Source: Actinomycetes bacterium (lineage in GTDB: Bacteria; Actinomycetota; Actinomycetes; Actinomycetales; Cellulomonadaceae). Taken from it: a stretch of 31,442 nucleotides of DNA. The position numbers and the translations under genes are program-made. Below the pieces are notes generated by a model. The model was not told the DNA's origin, ran no database searches, and saw only the letters and a list, made by a program, of their open reading frames with translations. The stretch is taken from NCBI GenBank assembly GCA_023428465.1, contig JAEYXM010000026.1, positions 1 to 31,442 on the forward strand, in the 5' to 3' direction. Positions 22,260 to 31,442 of the stretch are shown piece after piece. The first letter of the stretch is position 1. Each line of letters opens with the position of its first letter.

Positions 22260-23858
22260 TGGCGCGCCCGAACCACGTCGGGCCAACCCCCGCTCGTGGG
22301 CCGGACGCAGCACGTCGTGGTGCCCGCCGAGGATCCGCGCGTCGTCGAGCCCCTCGTGGCGGGTGTCCCGGACGGGTACGAGCTCGACGAACGTGACCTC
22401 GTGGCGCGCCAGGTGGAGCGTCAGCTCGACGCGCCCGCCGCCCGCCGTCAGCCGCGAGTGCTCGACGACGGGCCGGGACACCGCGTGCAGGACGTCGAGC
22501 TGCCGCGACGTCGGCGACATGGGCCGCCCGAGCTCGCGCCACGCCGCGAACGCGTTGCCGTCCTCCTCGTTGACGCGCTCGCGCAGCACGAAGACGCCCG
22601 TGCCGTCGGCGCACGGTGCACCGCCCGTCGCCACGGGCAGCGAGAGCCGCACCTCGTGCCGCTCGGCGCCCGGCCCCGTCGCCGTGCCGCCCACGGGCTG
22701 CCAGGCGAGCACAGTGACCCGCCCGTCGTCGTCGGCGCACACGAGGTGGTCCGCACCCCGCGCGAGGACGTTCGCGCCCATGCGGGCCATGAAGGCGTAC
22801 AGGTGGTAGGTGGGCTTGGCGACCTGCCGGTGCGCGAGCAGACCGAAGCCGCCGTGGAAGAACGACGTCGGGATGTCGGACTCCTCGAAGACGTCGGAGA
22901 ACGTCCAGTAGGAGAACGAGTCGACGTGCTCCCCGCCGCCCGCCAGGACCGGTGCCAGGAAAGCCGCGTTGTACGCGGTGTCGTGGATCGGGTTCGCCGG
23001 GGAGTAGGACGTGTTGAACTCCGTGATGTGCACGGGCAGCCCGGCCAGGGGGGTCCCCGCGAGCGTCACCCGCGGCTCCGCGAACTGCTCGAGGAGGCCC
23101 GACGGCCCGCGCAGCCCCTGGTAGCAGCCGAACGGGACCGGCTGCGCCTCGAACGTCGCGTAGGCGTGCCGGCTGACGAAGTCGACCGGCACCTCCCGGC
23201 TCGTCACGAACTCCGTGAACTCCGGCCACCACTCGTCCACCGCGGGTGCGGGCGCGAGCCCCGGGCCGCCGACCTGCAGCCCCGCGTCGACGTCCTTGAT
23301 CGCGCGCGCCGCTGCCTCGTAGAGCGCGAAGTACGCGGCCCTGTCGGCGTTCTCCCAGAAGATGTCGAGGTTCGGTTCGTTCCAGACCTCGAAGGGCCAG
23401 CGCCGCACCTCCTCGATCCCGTACCGGTCCACGAGGTGCCGGACCAGGTCCGTCACCAGCGCCGACCACTCCGCGATGTCGCGGGGCGGCGTGATGTTGC
23501 CGCGCCACCAGAAGACCGTCCGGTCGCCCGACGCGAGCGCGCCCGGCATGAACCCGAGCTCGACGAAGGGCCGGATGCCGAGCCCGAGGAGCGCGTCGTG
23601 GACCTGGTCGACGTAGGTGAACGAGTGCCGCCGGTACGTGCGGCCGTCGATCGTCGACTCCCGGACCACGCCCATGTCGTCGCTGAGCAACCCGTGCCCG
23701 CGCAGGTGCGTGAACCCGATCTCCCGCTGCACGCGAGCCAGGGACTCCTGGTAGTCCGCGCGCAGGGCGAGGCTCATCCGACCCGTCCCGACGCAGGTGC
23801 GCCAGGCGGGCGGCAGCGGCCCGGTCGGGACGGACGGGACGACGACGACGGCGGCCAC
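22236..23858 (-). CDS. GH39 glycoside hydrolase (beta-xylosidase-like)
   Basis: 540 residues with no signal peptide. The GH39 barrel shows FTHLRGHGLLSDDMGVVRE, RPFVELGFMPGALASG, the acid/base Glu161 in FEVWNEPN and the nucleophile Glu280 in VHITEFNTSYSP, followed by SYWTFSDVFEE. The family hydrolyses beta-1,4-xylosides among other substrates. Given the arabinofuranosidase and esterase next door, xylo-oligosaccharides are the likely substrate. GTG 23858 has GAGGAG upstream. It follows the second GH51 by 32 bases, so the two form an operon. The last ~30 residues are an Arg/Gly-rich tail that ends inside repeat B2, so the natural C-terminus may have been altered. Confidence 0.93.
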   Translation of the reverse strand: MAAVVVVPSVPTGPLPPAWRTCVGTGRMSLALRADYQESLARVQREIGFTHLRGHGLLSDDMGVVRESTIDGRTYRRHSFTYVDQVHDALLGLGIRPFVELGFMPGALASGDRTVFWWRGNITPPRDIAEWSALVTDLVRHLVDRYGIEEVRRWPFEVWNEPNLDIFWENADRAAYFALYEAAARAIKDVDAGLQVGGPGLAPAPAVDEWWPEFTEFVTSREVPVDFVSRHAYATFEAQPVPFGCYQGLRGPSGLLEQFAEPRVTLAGTPLAGLPVHITEFNTSYSPANPIHDTAYNAAFLAPVLAGGGEHVDSFSYWTFSDVFEESDIPTSFFHGGFGLLAHRQVAKPTYHLYAFMARMGANVLARGADHLVCADDDGRVTVLAWQPVGGTATGPGAERHEVRLSLPVATGGAPCADGTGVFVLRERVNEEDGNAFAAWRELGRPMSPTSRQLDVLHAVSRPVVEHSRLTAGGGRVELTLHLARHEVTFVELVPVRDTRHEGLDDARILGGHHDVLRPAHERGLARRGSGAPAGSETVG

Positions 23859-23890
23859 GGATCTCCTCGGCTCAGGGTTCGACGGGTTCC

Positions 23891-25432
<1,542 letters not shown>

Positions 25433-25614
25433 GACAAGCCTTTCGGACGTAGCGCTCGGGCGTGGCTGCGGGACCGCCCACGGGACCGACGGGGCAGAGG
25501 AGGAGGTAAGCCCAGGCCCGCTCCGCCCGGCGCCGATGCCGACCGTCCGGCGCCTGTGCCGGCCGTTCGACCGTTCCCGGCCGCGAGCGTGACGAACCAT
25601 CCTTCATCGCTGAT

Positions 25615-25628
25615 GTACAACGATGGAG
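25615..25628. promoter_or_regulatory. LacI-type operator, site 3 (upstream of GH51-GH39)
   Basis: GTACAACGATGGAG matches 11 of 14 positions of the palindrome CTACAACGTTGTAG derived from the two sites at 28230 and 28256. It lies 183 bases upstream of the GH51 start on the minus strand, leaving room for a promoter and leader. Confidence 0.5.
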
Positions 25629-25673
25629 GAACCCTCCCAGCCGCTCGGATCGGCGTCAAGCAGCTGGCGGGCG

Positions 25674-25720
25674 CGATGCTGCGGCCGACCGGTCACGAGG
25701 ACCGGTCGGCCGCAGCATCG
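25674..25720. terminator. Very strong hairpin terminator after esterase gene
   Basis: Two perfectly complementary 21-base arms (25674-25694 and 25700-25720) flank a five-base loop ACGAG. It is downstream of the esterase stop (25773) on the minus strand and upstream of the GH51 operator, so it would insulate the two transcription units. No T tract follows. Confidence 0.8.
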
Positions 25721-25728
25721 GCGTGCCG

Positions 25729-25758
25729 GCCGGCGTCGGGCGTCGCCCCGACGCCGGC
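25729..25758. terminator. Second hairpin in tandem with the esterase terminator
   Basis: GCCGGCGTCGGG (25729-25740) pairs perfectly with CCCGACGCCGGC (25747-25758) over a six-base loop, 15 bases past the esterase stop. Together with the hairpin at 25674 it makes a tandem terminator. Confidence 0.65.
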
Positions 25759-25772
25759 ACAGCGGGCCCGAT

Positions 25773-28124
25773 CTACCCCGCGGTCGCCGCCGCGTCGCCG
25801 GCTCGGAAGAGGCGCGGCAGCAGGTCGATCAGGTTCTCCGACCAGACGTCGAAGCCGTGCGGCCCGACGGACTCACCGGCGAACTCGTACTCCACACCGG
25901 CGGCATCGAGCGTCGCCATGGTCCCCTGCACCCAGCCGCGCGCGAAGTCGCTGACGTCGCCGACGTAGATCCGGGCGAGCGTCGTGCCCTCGTTCACGGC
26001 CGCCGCGTCGAACTCCGGCGTCCAGAACAGGCCACCGGAGAAGGCCGAGACGTACGCGAACTCACCGGGGTGCGTCAGCCAGGTGACCAGGGAGTTCATC
26101 CCGCCCATCGACAGGCCGGCGATGGCCTTCAGCTGCGGGTCGTCGGTCACGTGGTAGCCGGCCGCGAGCGCCGGCAGCACGTTGTCGAGCAGCTCCACCG
26201 GGTAGTCGGACACGTTGCCGTCGGGCATGACGACGACCATCGGCTCGATCTCGCCCTGGCGGTAGAGGTTGTCGAGGATCTGCGGGGCACGCCCCACCTC
26301 GACCCAGTCGCCCCAGTTCTGCCCGCCGCCGTGGTTGAGGACGAACACCGGGTACGGCTCCGCACGCGCGGGGTCGTAGTCCGGCGGGGTCCACACGTAG
26401 GCGCTGCGGTCCGCCCCGACGAGGGCGCTGTGGTAGTGCAGCACGGAGACCTCACCGCGCTCACCCTCGGGCGCGTCCGCGAGAAGCAGGTCGGTCTCGC
26501 CGGGCACGAACAGCGGGGTCACACCGGTGAGGGTGTTGACGGTGTCCACCGGGTCCTTGGCGTCGACGCCGTCGACGACGTACCGGTAGTAGTAGAAGCC
26601 GTCGAGCGGGCCGAGGCTGAGCCGCCAGCGGTCCCCCTCCTTCGTCATCGGGATCCGGAACCAGGCCCCGTTCGGCGCCCAGTTCGCCCAGACGGTGACG
26701 TCCTTGGCGTCGGCCCACTGGGTACCGGTCTCGAAGGTGACGATGCCGTTCTCGTCGACGTGCGGCCACGTGATCGAGCCCGGCGCCGGCGCCACGTACG
26801 GCTCGTCGAGCGGCAGGTTGCCCTCGCGCGGAGCGGGGTCGGCGTGCTTGTCGAAGACGCGTGTGGCGAAGTCACGCGCGGCCTCGCGCCAGGTGTCCCA
26901 CGTGGCGCCGTGGCCGGGGTCGACGCCGTCGAACTGGTAGTGGACGCCGGCCGCGTCGAGCGTGCGCAGGGTCTGCTCGGTGGCGTTGTAGGCCGGGTCG
27001 AGCACGTTGCCCACGTAGAGGCGCAGGAGGTCGGTCTTCCTGTTGATCTGGTTGACCTGGGGCCGGCGCAGCTCGACGTCTCCGAGGCCGCCGGAGAAGG
27101 ACCCGAAGGAGGCGAACGTGGCCGGCTGCCGGGTGAGCAGGCCGAGCGCAGTCTCGGCGCCGGTGCCGATGCCGGCGACCGCCTGGTCCTTGTGGCCAGG
27201 CTTCACGCGGTACTCGGCCTTGACGGCCGGCACGAGCGAGCCGGTGAGCTCCTTGGCGGGGTCGGCGACGTTGACGTCGGCCATGACGACGATCATCGGC
27301 TCGAGCTCGCCCTGGACGGCGAGGTTGTCGAGGATCTGCGGCAGGCGGCCGAGCTCAGCCCACTCCCGGTAGCTCTGCCCCTCGTCGGCGAGGAGGTAGA
27401 GGACGGGCAGCGGCTTCGCGGCCGGCCCGTGGCCGGGGCCACCAGGTCCGCCGGGGCCGCCGGGCCTGCCGGGACCGGGCTTGCCGGGACGCGTCGGTGT
27501 CGCAGGGATTCCGGGGCCCGCCTGGCCCGCCTGGTAGCCGGGCGGGGTCCACACGAGCGCGGCGCGCTCCTCGCCCGTCTGGGCGCTGGTGTAGGTCAGC
27601 TCGGAGACGGTTCCGCCGCCCTCGGCGACGTCGGCCATCCACTCGACGCCGGGCCCGGGCACGAAGAAGGTGTTCCAGTTGGGCTGCGACGTGACCGTCT
27701 GCGGGCTCGCCGGGTTCCGGAAGGAGATCTTGGTCCGGTCCGCCAGCGTGGCCGTGTACTGGTAGTAGTACAGGCCGGGCGGCACCGGGCCCCACATGGT
27801 CTCGTAGTTGGAGCCGCTCGGGTCCATCGCGAGGTCGGACCACGTGCCGGCCGGGCCGATGTTGCCCTGGAGCTCGACGACGCTGGGCTTCGCCCCGACG
27901 AGGGCGTCCACCTCGGCCTGCGGCGCGGTGAACCGGTAGTACCCCTCCGGTGTGGTGGTGCCCCAGGAGTCGGTCGCGGGTGGTGGTGGCGCTTCCTCGG
28001 CCGCTGCAGGTGGCCCTGCGACGAGTGCCCCGAGTGCGAGTGCGGCCACGGTGGGCACCCCCCAGGCGGTTGTGCGACGCCGGGCCACGGTGCGATCCGG
28101 GCGCGCGGAATGAGTCATCGTCAT
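25773..28124 (-). CDS. Secreted tandem CE1-type esterase, first domain degenerate
   Basis: 783 residues. A basic N-terminus and hydrophobic stretch (about 20-41, ending AGPPAAAEEA) form a signal peptide. Two repeats follow, each an E-set (CBM48-like) domain plus an esterase D/CE1 alpha/beta-hydrolase. The second repeat (about 450-775) has HGGGQNW, nucleophile Ser672 in GLSMGG, and His756 in GPHGFDVWSENL. In the first repeat (about 50-425) the nucleophile elbow reads GIGTG (Gly320 instead of Ser), the oxyanion HGGG is ADEG, and a Pro/Gly-rich insertion lies at about 201-233. Related enzymes are feruloyl or acetyl-xylan esterases. The ATG has GGGGGAA upstream. It lies between a LacI gene and GH51-GH39, with two operators in its promoter. 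Confidence 0.9.
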   Translation of the reverse strand: MTMTHSARPDRTVARRRTTAWGVPTVAALALGALVAGPPAAAEEAPPPPATDSWGTTTPEGYYRFTAPQAEVDALVGAKPSVVELQGNIGPAGTWSDLAMDPSGSNYETMWGPVPPGLYYYQYTATLADRTKISFRNPASPQTVTSQPNWNTFFVPGPGVEWMADVAEGGGTVSELTYTSAQTGEERAALVWTPPGYQAGQAGPGIPATPTRPGKPGPGRPGGPGGPGGPGHGPAAKPLPVLYLLADEGQSYREWAELGRLPQILDNLAVQGELEPMIVVMADVNVADPAKELTGSLVPAVKAEYRVKPGHKDQAVAGIGTGAETALGLLTRQPATFASFGSFSGGLGDVELRRPQVNQINRKTDLLRLYVGNVLDPAYNATEQTLRTLDAAGVHYQFDGVDPGHGATWDTWREAARDFATRVFDKHADPAPREGNLPLDEPYVAPAPGSITWPHVDENGIVTFETGTQWADAKDVTVWANWAPNGAWFRIPMTKEGDRWRLSLGPLDGFYYYRYVVDGVDAKDPVDTVNTLTGVTPLFVPGETDLLLADAPEGERGEVSVLHYHSALVGADRSAYVWTPPDYDPARAEPYPVFVLNHGGGQNWGDWVEVGRAPQILDNLYRQGEIEPMVVVMPDGNVSDYPVELLDNVLPALAAGYHVTDDPQLKAIAGLSMGGMNSLVTWLTHPGEFAYVSAFSGGLFWTPEFDAAAVNEGTTLARIYVGDVSDFARGWVQGTMATLDAAGVEYEFAGESVGPHGFDVWSENLIDLLPRLFRAGDAAATAG

Positions 28125-28229
28125 TGATTCCCCCTTGTTCGTCGGCGCCGCCGGCCGACCCGCGAGGCCGACGGGCCTTCCGCCCCCCTAGGGGTGCTCC
28201 CCCCGGCGTGAACGGCCCCCCGTGACTTG

Positions 28230-28243
28230 CTACATCGTTGTAG
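28230..28243. promoter_or_regulatory. LacI-type operator, site 1 (esterase promoter)
   Basis: CTACATCGTTGTAG is a 14-base near-palindrome (one mismatched pair) 106 bases upstream of the esterase start. Its centre is 26 bases from that of site 2, so two dimers or a tetramer could bind cooperatively. Confidence 0.7.
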
Positions 28244-28255
28244 ATCAACTCTGTT

Positions 28256-28269
28256 CTACAACGTCGTAG
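28256..28269. promoter_or_regulatory. LacI-type operator, site 2 (esterase promoter)
   Basis: CTACAACGTCGTAG, a 14-base near-palindrome with the same CTAC...GTAG ends and central CG as site 1 and typical of LacI-family operators. It lies in the gap between the end of the lacI-type gene and the esterase. Promoter hexamers are not clear, but these bases are much more AT-rich than the surroundings. Confidence 0.7.
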
Positions 28270-28348
28270 AACGCGGGATGCGGCCTATCGTGTCCCCCGC
28301 GCACGACGGCGTCAAGGCACCGGTTCCACCCGGTTCGCCTCGTCCCGG

Positions 28349-29374
28349 TCAGCTGCGCGGTCGGGTCGTGCCGCGCTCGACGATGCGCATCCCTGCGAGG
28401 TGCAGCGACGGCGGTCCGGCCTCGCGGCGGGCCACACGCTCGTCCACGCGCCGGCACAGCAGCTCGACCGCGACGCGCGCGATCTCGCTCCGGCCAGGGT
28501 CGACGGTGGTCAGCGGGGGCAGGGTGTAGCGCGCGTCCTCGATGTCGTCGAAGCCGATGACCTGGACCTCCTCCGGCACCCGGCGCCCGCGCACCTGCAG
28601 CTGGAAGAGCACGCCCATCGCGAGCGCGTCGTTGAACGCCAGCACACCGTCGACGGGGACACCCGAGTCGAGGACGGCGTTCATGGCGCGCGCACCGTTG
28701 CCGCGGTGCCAGCCGTCGTCGGCCCAGCCGAACAACCGCTCGTCGATCGGCAGGCCCCGCGCCTCGAGCGCCTCCCGGTACCCCTGGAACCGCAGGTTCG
28801 CGGACCCGGTGGTCCCCGCGTGCAGCATCCCGATGACGGCGATGTGCCGGCAGCCGCGGTCGAGCAGCAGGTCGACCGCGGCACGCGCGCCCTCGGTGTT
28901 GCGCATGGTCACGTGGTCCACCGCCGGGGAGAACACCTGCTCGCCCAGCAGCACGAGCGGGTAGTCGACCTCGAGGAGCCCCGCATCGGACTGCTCGAGC
29001 ACCGCCGGGCTGAACAGGAGCCCGTCGATGAGTCCGCGCCCGGTCTCGCGCAGTGCGGCGAGCTCGCCCTCACGCGTGAAGCCGGTCGGCTCGATGAGCA
29101 CCTGGACCTTGTGCTCGCGGGCGGCGCTGAGGATCTCGTCCGCGAGCTCGCCGAAGTACGGCTGCCCGAGCTCGGGGACCGCCAACCCGATCATGCCCGT
29201 GCGCCCGGAGCGCAGGCTCCGAGCGGTCACGTTGACCTGGTACCCCAGCTGGTCGATCGCGGCCAGGACGCGGTTGCGCGTCTCCTCGCGGATGTAGGGG
29301 TACCCGTTGATCACGTTCGAGACTGTCTTCACAGACACGCCCGCGCGCTCTGCGACGTCGACCATCGTCGCCAC
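28349..29374 (-). CDS. LacI-family transcriptional regulator
   Basis: 341 residues. The N-terminal LacI helix-turn-helix and hinge read MVDVAERAGVSVKTVSNVINGYPYIREETRNRVLAAIDQLGYQVNVTARSLRSGRTG. The periplasmic-binding-like domain follows (IGLAVPELGQPYFGELADEI, DGVLAFNDALAMGVLFQLQVRGRRVPEEVQVIGFDDIEDARYTLPPLTTVDP). It most likely senses an arabinose- or xylose-derived sugar and represses the esterase and the GH51-GH39 operon through the CTACAACGTTGTAG-like sites. The start is GTG 29374 with GAGAGGGG upstream; the ATG three codons later is an alternative. No matching site is seen upstream of its own gene. Confidence 0.94.
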   Translation of the reverse strand: MATMVDVAERAGVSVKTVSNVINGYPYIREETRNRVLAAIDQLGYQVNVTARSLRSGRTGMIGLAVPELGQPYFGELADEILSAAREHKVQVLIEPTGFTREGELAALRETGRGLIDGLLFSPAVLEQSDAGLLEVDYPLVLLGEQVFSPAVDHVTMRNTEGARAAVDLLLDRGCRHIAVIGMLHAGTTGSANLRFQGYREALEARGLPIDERLFGWADDGWHRGNGARAMNAVLDSGVPVDGVLAFNDALAMGVLFQLQVRGRRVPEEVQVIGFDDIEDARYTLPPLTTVDPGRSEIARVAVELLCRRVDERVARREAGPPSLHLAGMRIVERGTTRPRS

Positions 29375-29533
29375 GAGGGTCCCCTCTCAGCGCGTCCATG
29401 GCTGCACGACAGGCCCGGGTTGACCGGGGTCGGCGGCCGCCAATCTACCCGAACGACCCGCGCGGCAGGCGGACTCCGGAGCGTCGGGCGCAGGCGGTCT
29501 GCGTCAGGAGCTGCAGCTCACCCTGGGGCGCCG

Positions 29534-30601
29534 TCACGCCTCGGGCTCGTCGCGCTCCTCGGGCTTGTCGGTGGCGGTGCGGGCGGCGGCGTCCGCGGCG
29601 TCGTCGGCGTGGGCGGTGCGGGCGGCGTGGGCGTCACCCGCGGCGTGGGCAGCGTGCTCGTCCTTCGCGTGCCCCTTGCGGCGGGGCACGAGGTGCAGGA
29701 CCGCGACGACCACGGCGCCGACGATCGCTCCGGCGAGCGCCGCGGCGATCGTCCCCCCCAGCCAGGCGAGGAACCCACCGACACCCGGGACGCCGGCCAA
29801 CGCCTCCTCGAGGTGGTGCACGAGCCCGTACGGCCCGTGCCAGCCGAGCTCGTCGACCCCGACGAGCAGGATGTGCCCGCCGACCCAGAGCATCGCGACG
29901 ATGCCGACGGTCGAGAGCACGGCGAGGACCTTGGGCATGGCGCGCACGAGGATCCGCCCGGTCGCGGCGACCGCGGCGTTGCCCCGCTGGGCGAGGTTCA
30001 GCCCGACGTCGTCGGCCTTCACGATGAGCGCGACGACGCCGTACACGAGCGCAGTGATGAGGACCGCTACGAGCGCGAGGATGACGAGGCGGGACACGAA
30101 CGGCTCGTCGGCGACCTCGTTGAGCGAGATGACCATGATCTCGGCGGACAGGATGAAGTCCGTCCGGATGGCGCCGGAGACCATGGCGCGTTCGCTGTCG
30201 GGCCCGACGGCCGCGGCCGGCACGTCACGCTTGTCCTCGTGGTGCCCGGTGAGCGCCTCGTACAGCTTCTCCGCGCCCTCGAACGCGAGGTAGGTGCCGC
30301 CGAGCATGAGGATGGGGGTGAGGAGCCAGGGCAGGAACTGGCTGAGCAGCATCGCCACCGGCAGGATGATCAGGAGCTTGTTGCGCAGCGAGCCGGCCGC
30401 GATCCTGCGGATGATGGGCAGCTCGCGGTCGGGCGTGAAGCCCTGCACGTAGCGCGGCGTGACGGCGGTGTCGTCCACGACGACGCCCGCAGCCTTGACG
30501 CTCGCCCGCCCGGCCGCCGCCCCGACGTCGTCCACCGACGCGGCCGCGAGCTTGGCGAACGCCGCGATGTCGTCCAGGAGCGCCGCGAGACCGCCTGCCA
30601 T
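29534..30601 (-). CDS. DUF808 family membrane protein (YedI-like)
   Basis: 355 residues beginning MAGGLAALLDDIAAFAKLAAASVDDVGAAAGRASVKAAGVVVDDTAVTPRYVQGF, the characteristic opening of the DUF808/YedI family. Later blocks are PIIRRIAAGSLRNKLLIILPVAMLLS, GGTYLAFEGAEKL, GAIRTDFILSAEIMVISL and several long hydrophobic helices. It is an inner-membrane protein of unknown function. The C-terminus is an unusual hydrophilic Ala/His/Asp-rich tail (about residues 310-355). ATG 30601 has GGAAGG upstream. It is divergent from the PPOX gene. Confidence 0.92.
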   Translation of the reverse strand: MAGGLAALLDDIAAFAKLAAASVDDVGAAAGRASVKAAGVVVDDTAVTPRYVQGFTPDRELPIIRRIAAGSLRNKLLIILPVAMLLSQFLPWLLTPILMLGGTYLAFEGAEKLYEALTGHHEDKRDVPAAAVGPDSERAMVSGAIRTDFILSAEIMVISLNEVADEPFVSRLVILALVAVLITALVYGVVALIVKADDVGLNLAQRGNAAVAATGRILVRAMPKVLAVLSTVGIVAMLWVGGHILLVGVDELGWHGPYGLVHHLEEALAGVPGVGGFLAWLGGTIAAALAGAIVGAVVVAVLHLVPRRKGHAKDEHAAHAAGDAHAARTAHADDAADAAARTATDKPEERDEPEA

Positions 30602-30763
30602 CCGGTACCACCTTCCCCGCCGGTCCACCCGGCCGGTCCCATCGCCATCGGGCCGCCACCGCCCCCCGGCCAAGGGTAAGCGCGCCCACCCACCGCCGCG
30701 GCCCCTTCCCACCCCCGGCCGACACCGCCCCCTCCCACCCCCCGCGGACGCCACCCCGGTACC

Positions 30764-30820
30764 ACCCCGGACCCCACCCCGGACCCCACCCCGGGCCCAC
30801 CCCGGGCCCACCCCGGGCCC
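30764..30820. repeat. Short tandem repeat, five 11-12-base units
   Basis: Two 12-base units ACCCCGGACCCC are followed by three 11-base units ACCCCGGGCCC, directly abutting the inverted repeat at 30818. It is likely to vary in length between strains. Confidence 0.88.
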
Positions 30821-30890
30821 AAAGTGGTACTCAACCGAGCAGGTTCGTTCCACTCTGGAACGGAACTGACCACCTCGGTACCACTTTGGG
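30818..30890. repeat. Long nested inverted repeat (element C)
   Basis: CCCAAAGTGGTAC (30818-30830) is exactly complementary to GTACCACTTTGGG (30878-30890), enclosing 47 bases. Inside, GTTCC and GGAAC form a second stem around ACTCT. At 73 bases it is similar in size to repeat family A, but it is unrelated in sequence and sits between divergent starts rather than at a 3' end. Confidence 0.8.
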
Positions 30891-30959
30891 GCGATGGGGC
30901 GCGGGGCGAGGGGGCGCGGCCGATGGCGGGGGGTGGGGCCGGGGGCATAGCGTCGGGGG

Positions 30960-31436
30960 GTGCCACGGAACATCGCCACCACCAGCGTCGTCGACCTTGC
31001 CGGGCTGCTCGAGTTCGTCCGGCCGAGGCACCACCTGCTGCTCGCGACGACGCGCGCGGACGGGCGGCCGCAGGTCTCCCCGGTGGCGGGCGGCGTGGAC
31101 GACGCCGGGCGCATCGTCATCTCCTCCTACCCGGGCCGGGCGAAGGTCCGCAACGCCGAGCGCGACCCCCGCGTCAGCGTGTGTGTGCTCTCCGACAGCT
31201 GGGACGGGCCGTGGGTGCAGGTCGACGGTGACGCAGAGGTCCTGCACATGCCCGACGCCGAGGACGCCCTCGTCGACTACTACCGGTGCATCGCCGGTGA
31301 GCACCCGGACTGGGACGAGTACCGTGCCGCGATGCGCGTGCAGGGCAAGTCGCTGATCCGCGTCACGCCGACGCGGTGGGGCCCGATCGCCACGGGAGGC
31401 TTCCCGGCCGACGTCGCGGCCCGCCTCGACGGCTGA
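30960..31436 (+). CDS. PPOX-class F420-dependent oxidoreductase
   Basis: 158 residues of the pyridoxamine-oxidase-like split-barrel family. LEFVRPRHHLLLATTRADGRPQVSPVAGGVDDAGRIVISSYPGRAKVRNAERDPRVSVCVL is the typical cofactor-binding core, and VQVDGDAEVLHMPDAEDALVDYYR the second half. Actinobacterial members bind F420 (or FMN/heme in relatives); F420 is inferred. The GTG at 30960 has no purine-rich ribosome site other than a G run, and TAGCGT lies six bases upstream, so it may be leaderless. Confidence 0.9.
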   Translation: MPRNIATTSVVDLAGLLEFVRPRHHLLLATTRADGRPQVSPVAGGVDDAGRIVISSYPGRAKVRNAERDPRVSVCVLSDSWDGPWVQVDGDAEVLHMPDAEDALVDYYRCIAGEHPDWDEYRAAMRVQGKSLIRVTPTRWGPIATGGFPADVAARLDG

Positions 31437-31442
31437 GGCGTC

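Larger units (their letters stand above)
30602..30959. other. 358-base non-coding GC-rich interval
   Basis: There is no convincing gene on either strand. The long open frames here code Gly/Pro/Trp or Arg repeats and have no family resemblance. The interval holds the DUF808 ribosome site, three GGTACCAC octamers (30604, 30759, 30877), a tandem repeat (30764-30820), a long inverted repeat (30818-30890) and the PPOX promoter region. Confidence 0.7.

Noticed and set aside
28185..28194. CCCCTAGGGG palindrome in the esterase leader
   Set aside because: It is a single short palindrome in a GC-rich leader with no second copy, so it is not called as an operator.
30225..30800. Minus-strand frame with GPGW repeats near the DUF808 start
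   Set aside because: The repeats come from the GC tandem repeat at 30764-30820, and the rest overlaps the DUF808 gene out of frame.

Overview
The window is very GC-rich, with strong third-position GC, overlapping ATGA/GTGA gene junctions, F420-type oxidoreductases, MmpL-type and DrrA-type transporters, and several genes that seem to lack a 5' leader. Together these indicate an actinobacterium. The arabinoxylan-degradation genes fit a Cellulomonas-like member of the Micrococcales, but the genus is inferred only from gene content. I found no tRNA, rRNA, CRISPR array, transposase or integrase.

Left part (1-9180), all on the minus strand: the end of an EAL-domain gene that lacks its EAL motif, a YqgE protein, a large MMPL/RND transporter with a heptad-repeat insertion, its TetR regulator with a clear self-operator, an LLM-class F420 oxidoreductase, an S9 peptidase and a pirin.

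Middle (9183-15391): a TetR / ABC ATPase / ABC permease operon on the minus strand, divergent from a MATE exporter on the plus strand. A diacylglycerol-kinase-like lipid kinase follows.

Nitrite/NO island (17090-22175): a DUF2249 protein and a winged-helix regulator with a cysteine cluster lie divergent from a tightly coupled plus-strand operon. That operon encodes two polytopic membrane proteins of uncertain family and a membrane-anchored copper nitrite reductase with an extra N-terminal cupredoxin domain. Both divergent genes appear leaderless and share a promoter region containing an imperfect inverted repeat. This is the most interesting system in the window.

Arabinoxylan locus (15516-17021 and 22236-29374): a GH51 arabinofuranosidase stands alone to the left of the nitrite island. 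To its right are GH39, a second GH51, a secreted tandem CE1-type esterase whose first domain has lost its nucleophile, and a LacI regulator. Three matching LacI-type palindromes lie in front of the esterase and the second GH51, suggesting a local regulon of one secreted esterase and two cytoplasmic glycosidases.

Right end: a DUF808 membrane protein divergent from a PPOX-type F420-dependent protein, separated by 358 bases of GC-rich tandem repeats and a long inverted repeat.

Two small repeat families recur between genes. Family A is about 71 bp with three GCAGAACTC-like motifs (4629-4699 and 9097-9167). Family B is a 43-bp hairpin with GTAGCGAAAC / GTTTCGCTAC arms (14313-14355 and 22217-22259). 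All four copies sit just past the 3' end of a gene.
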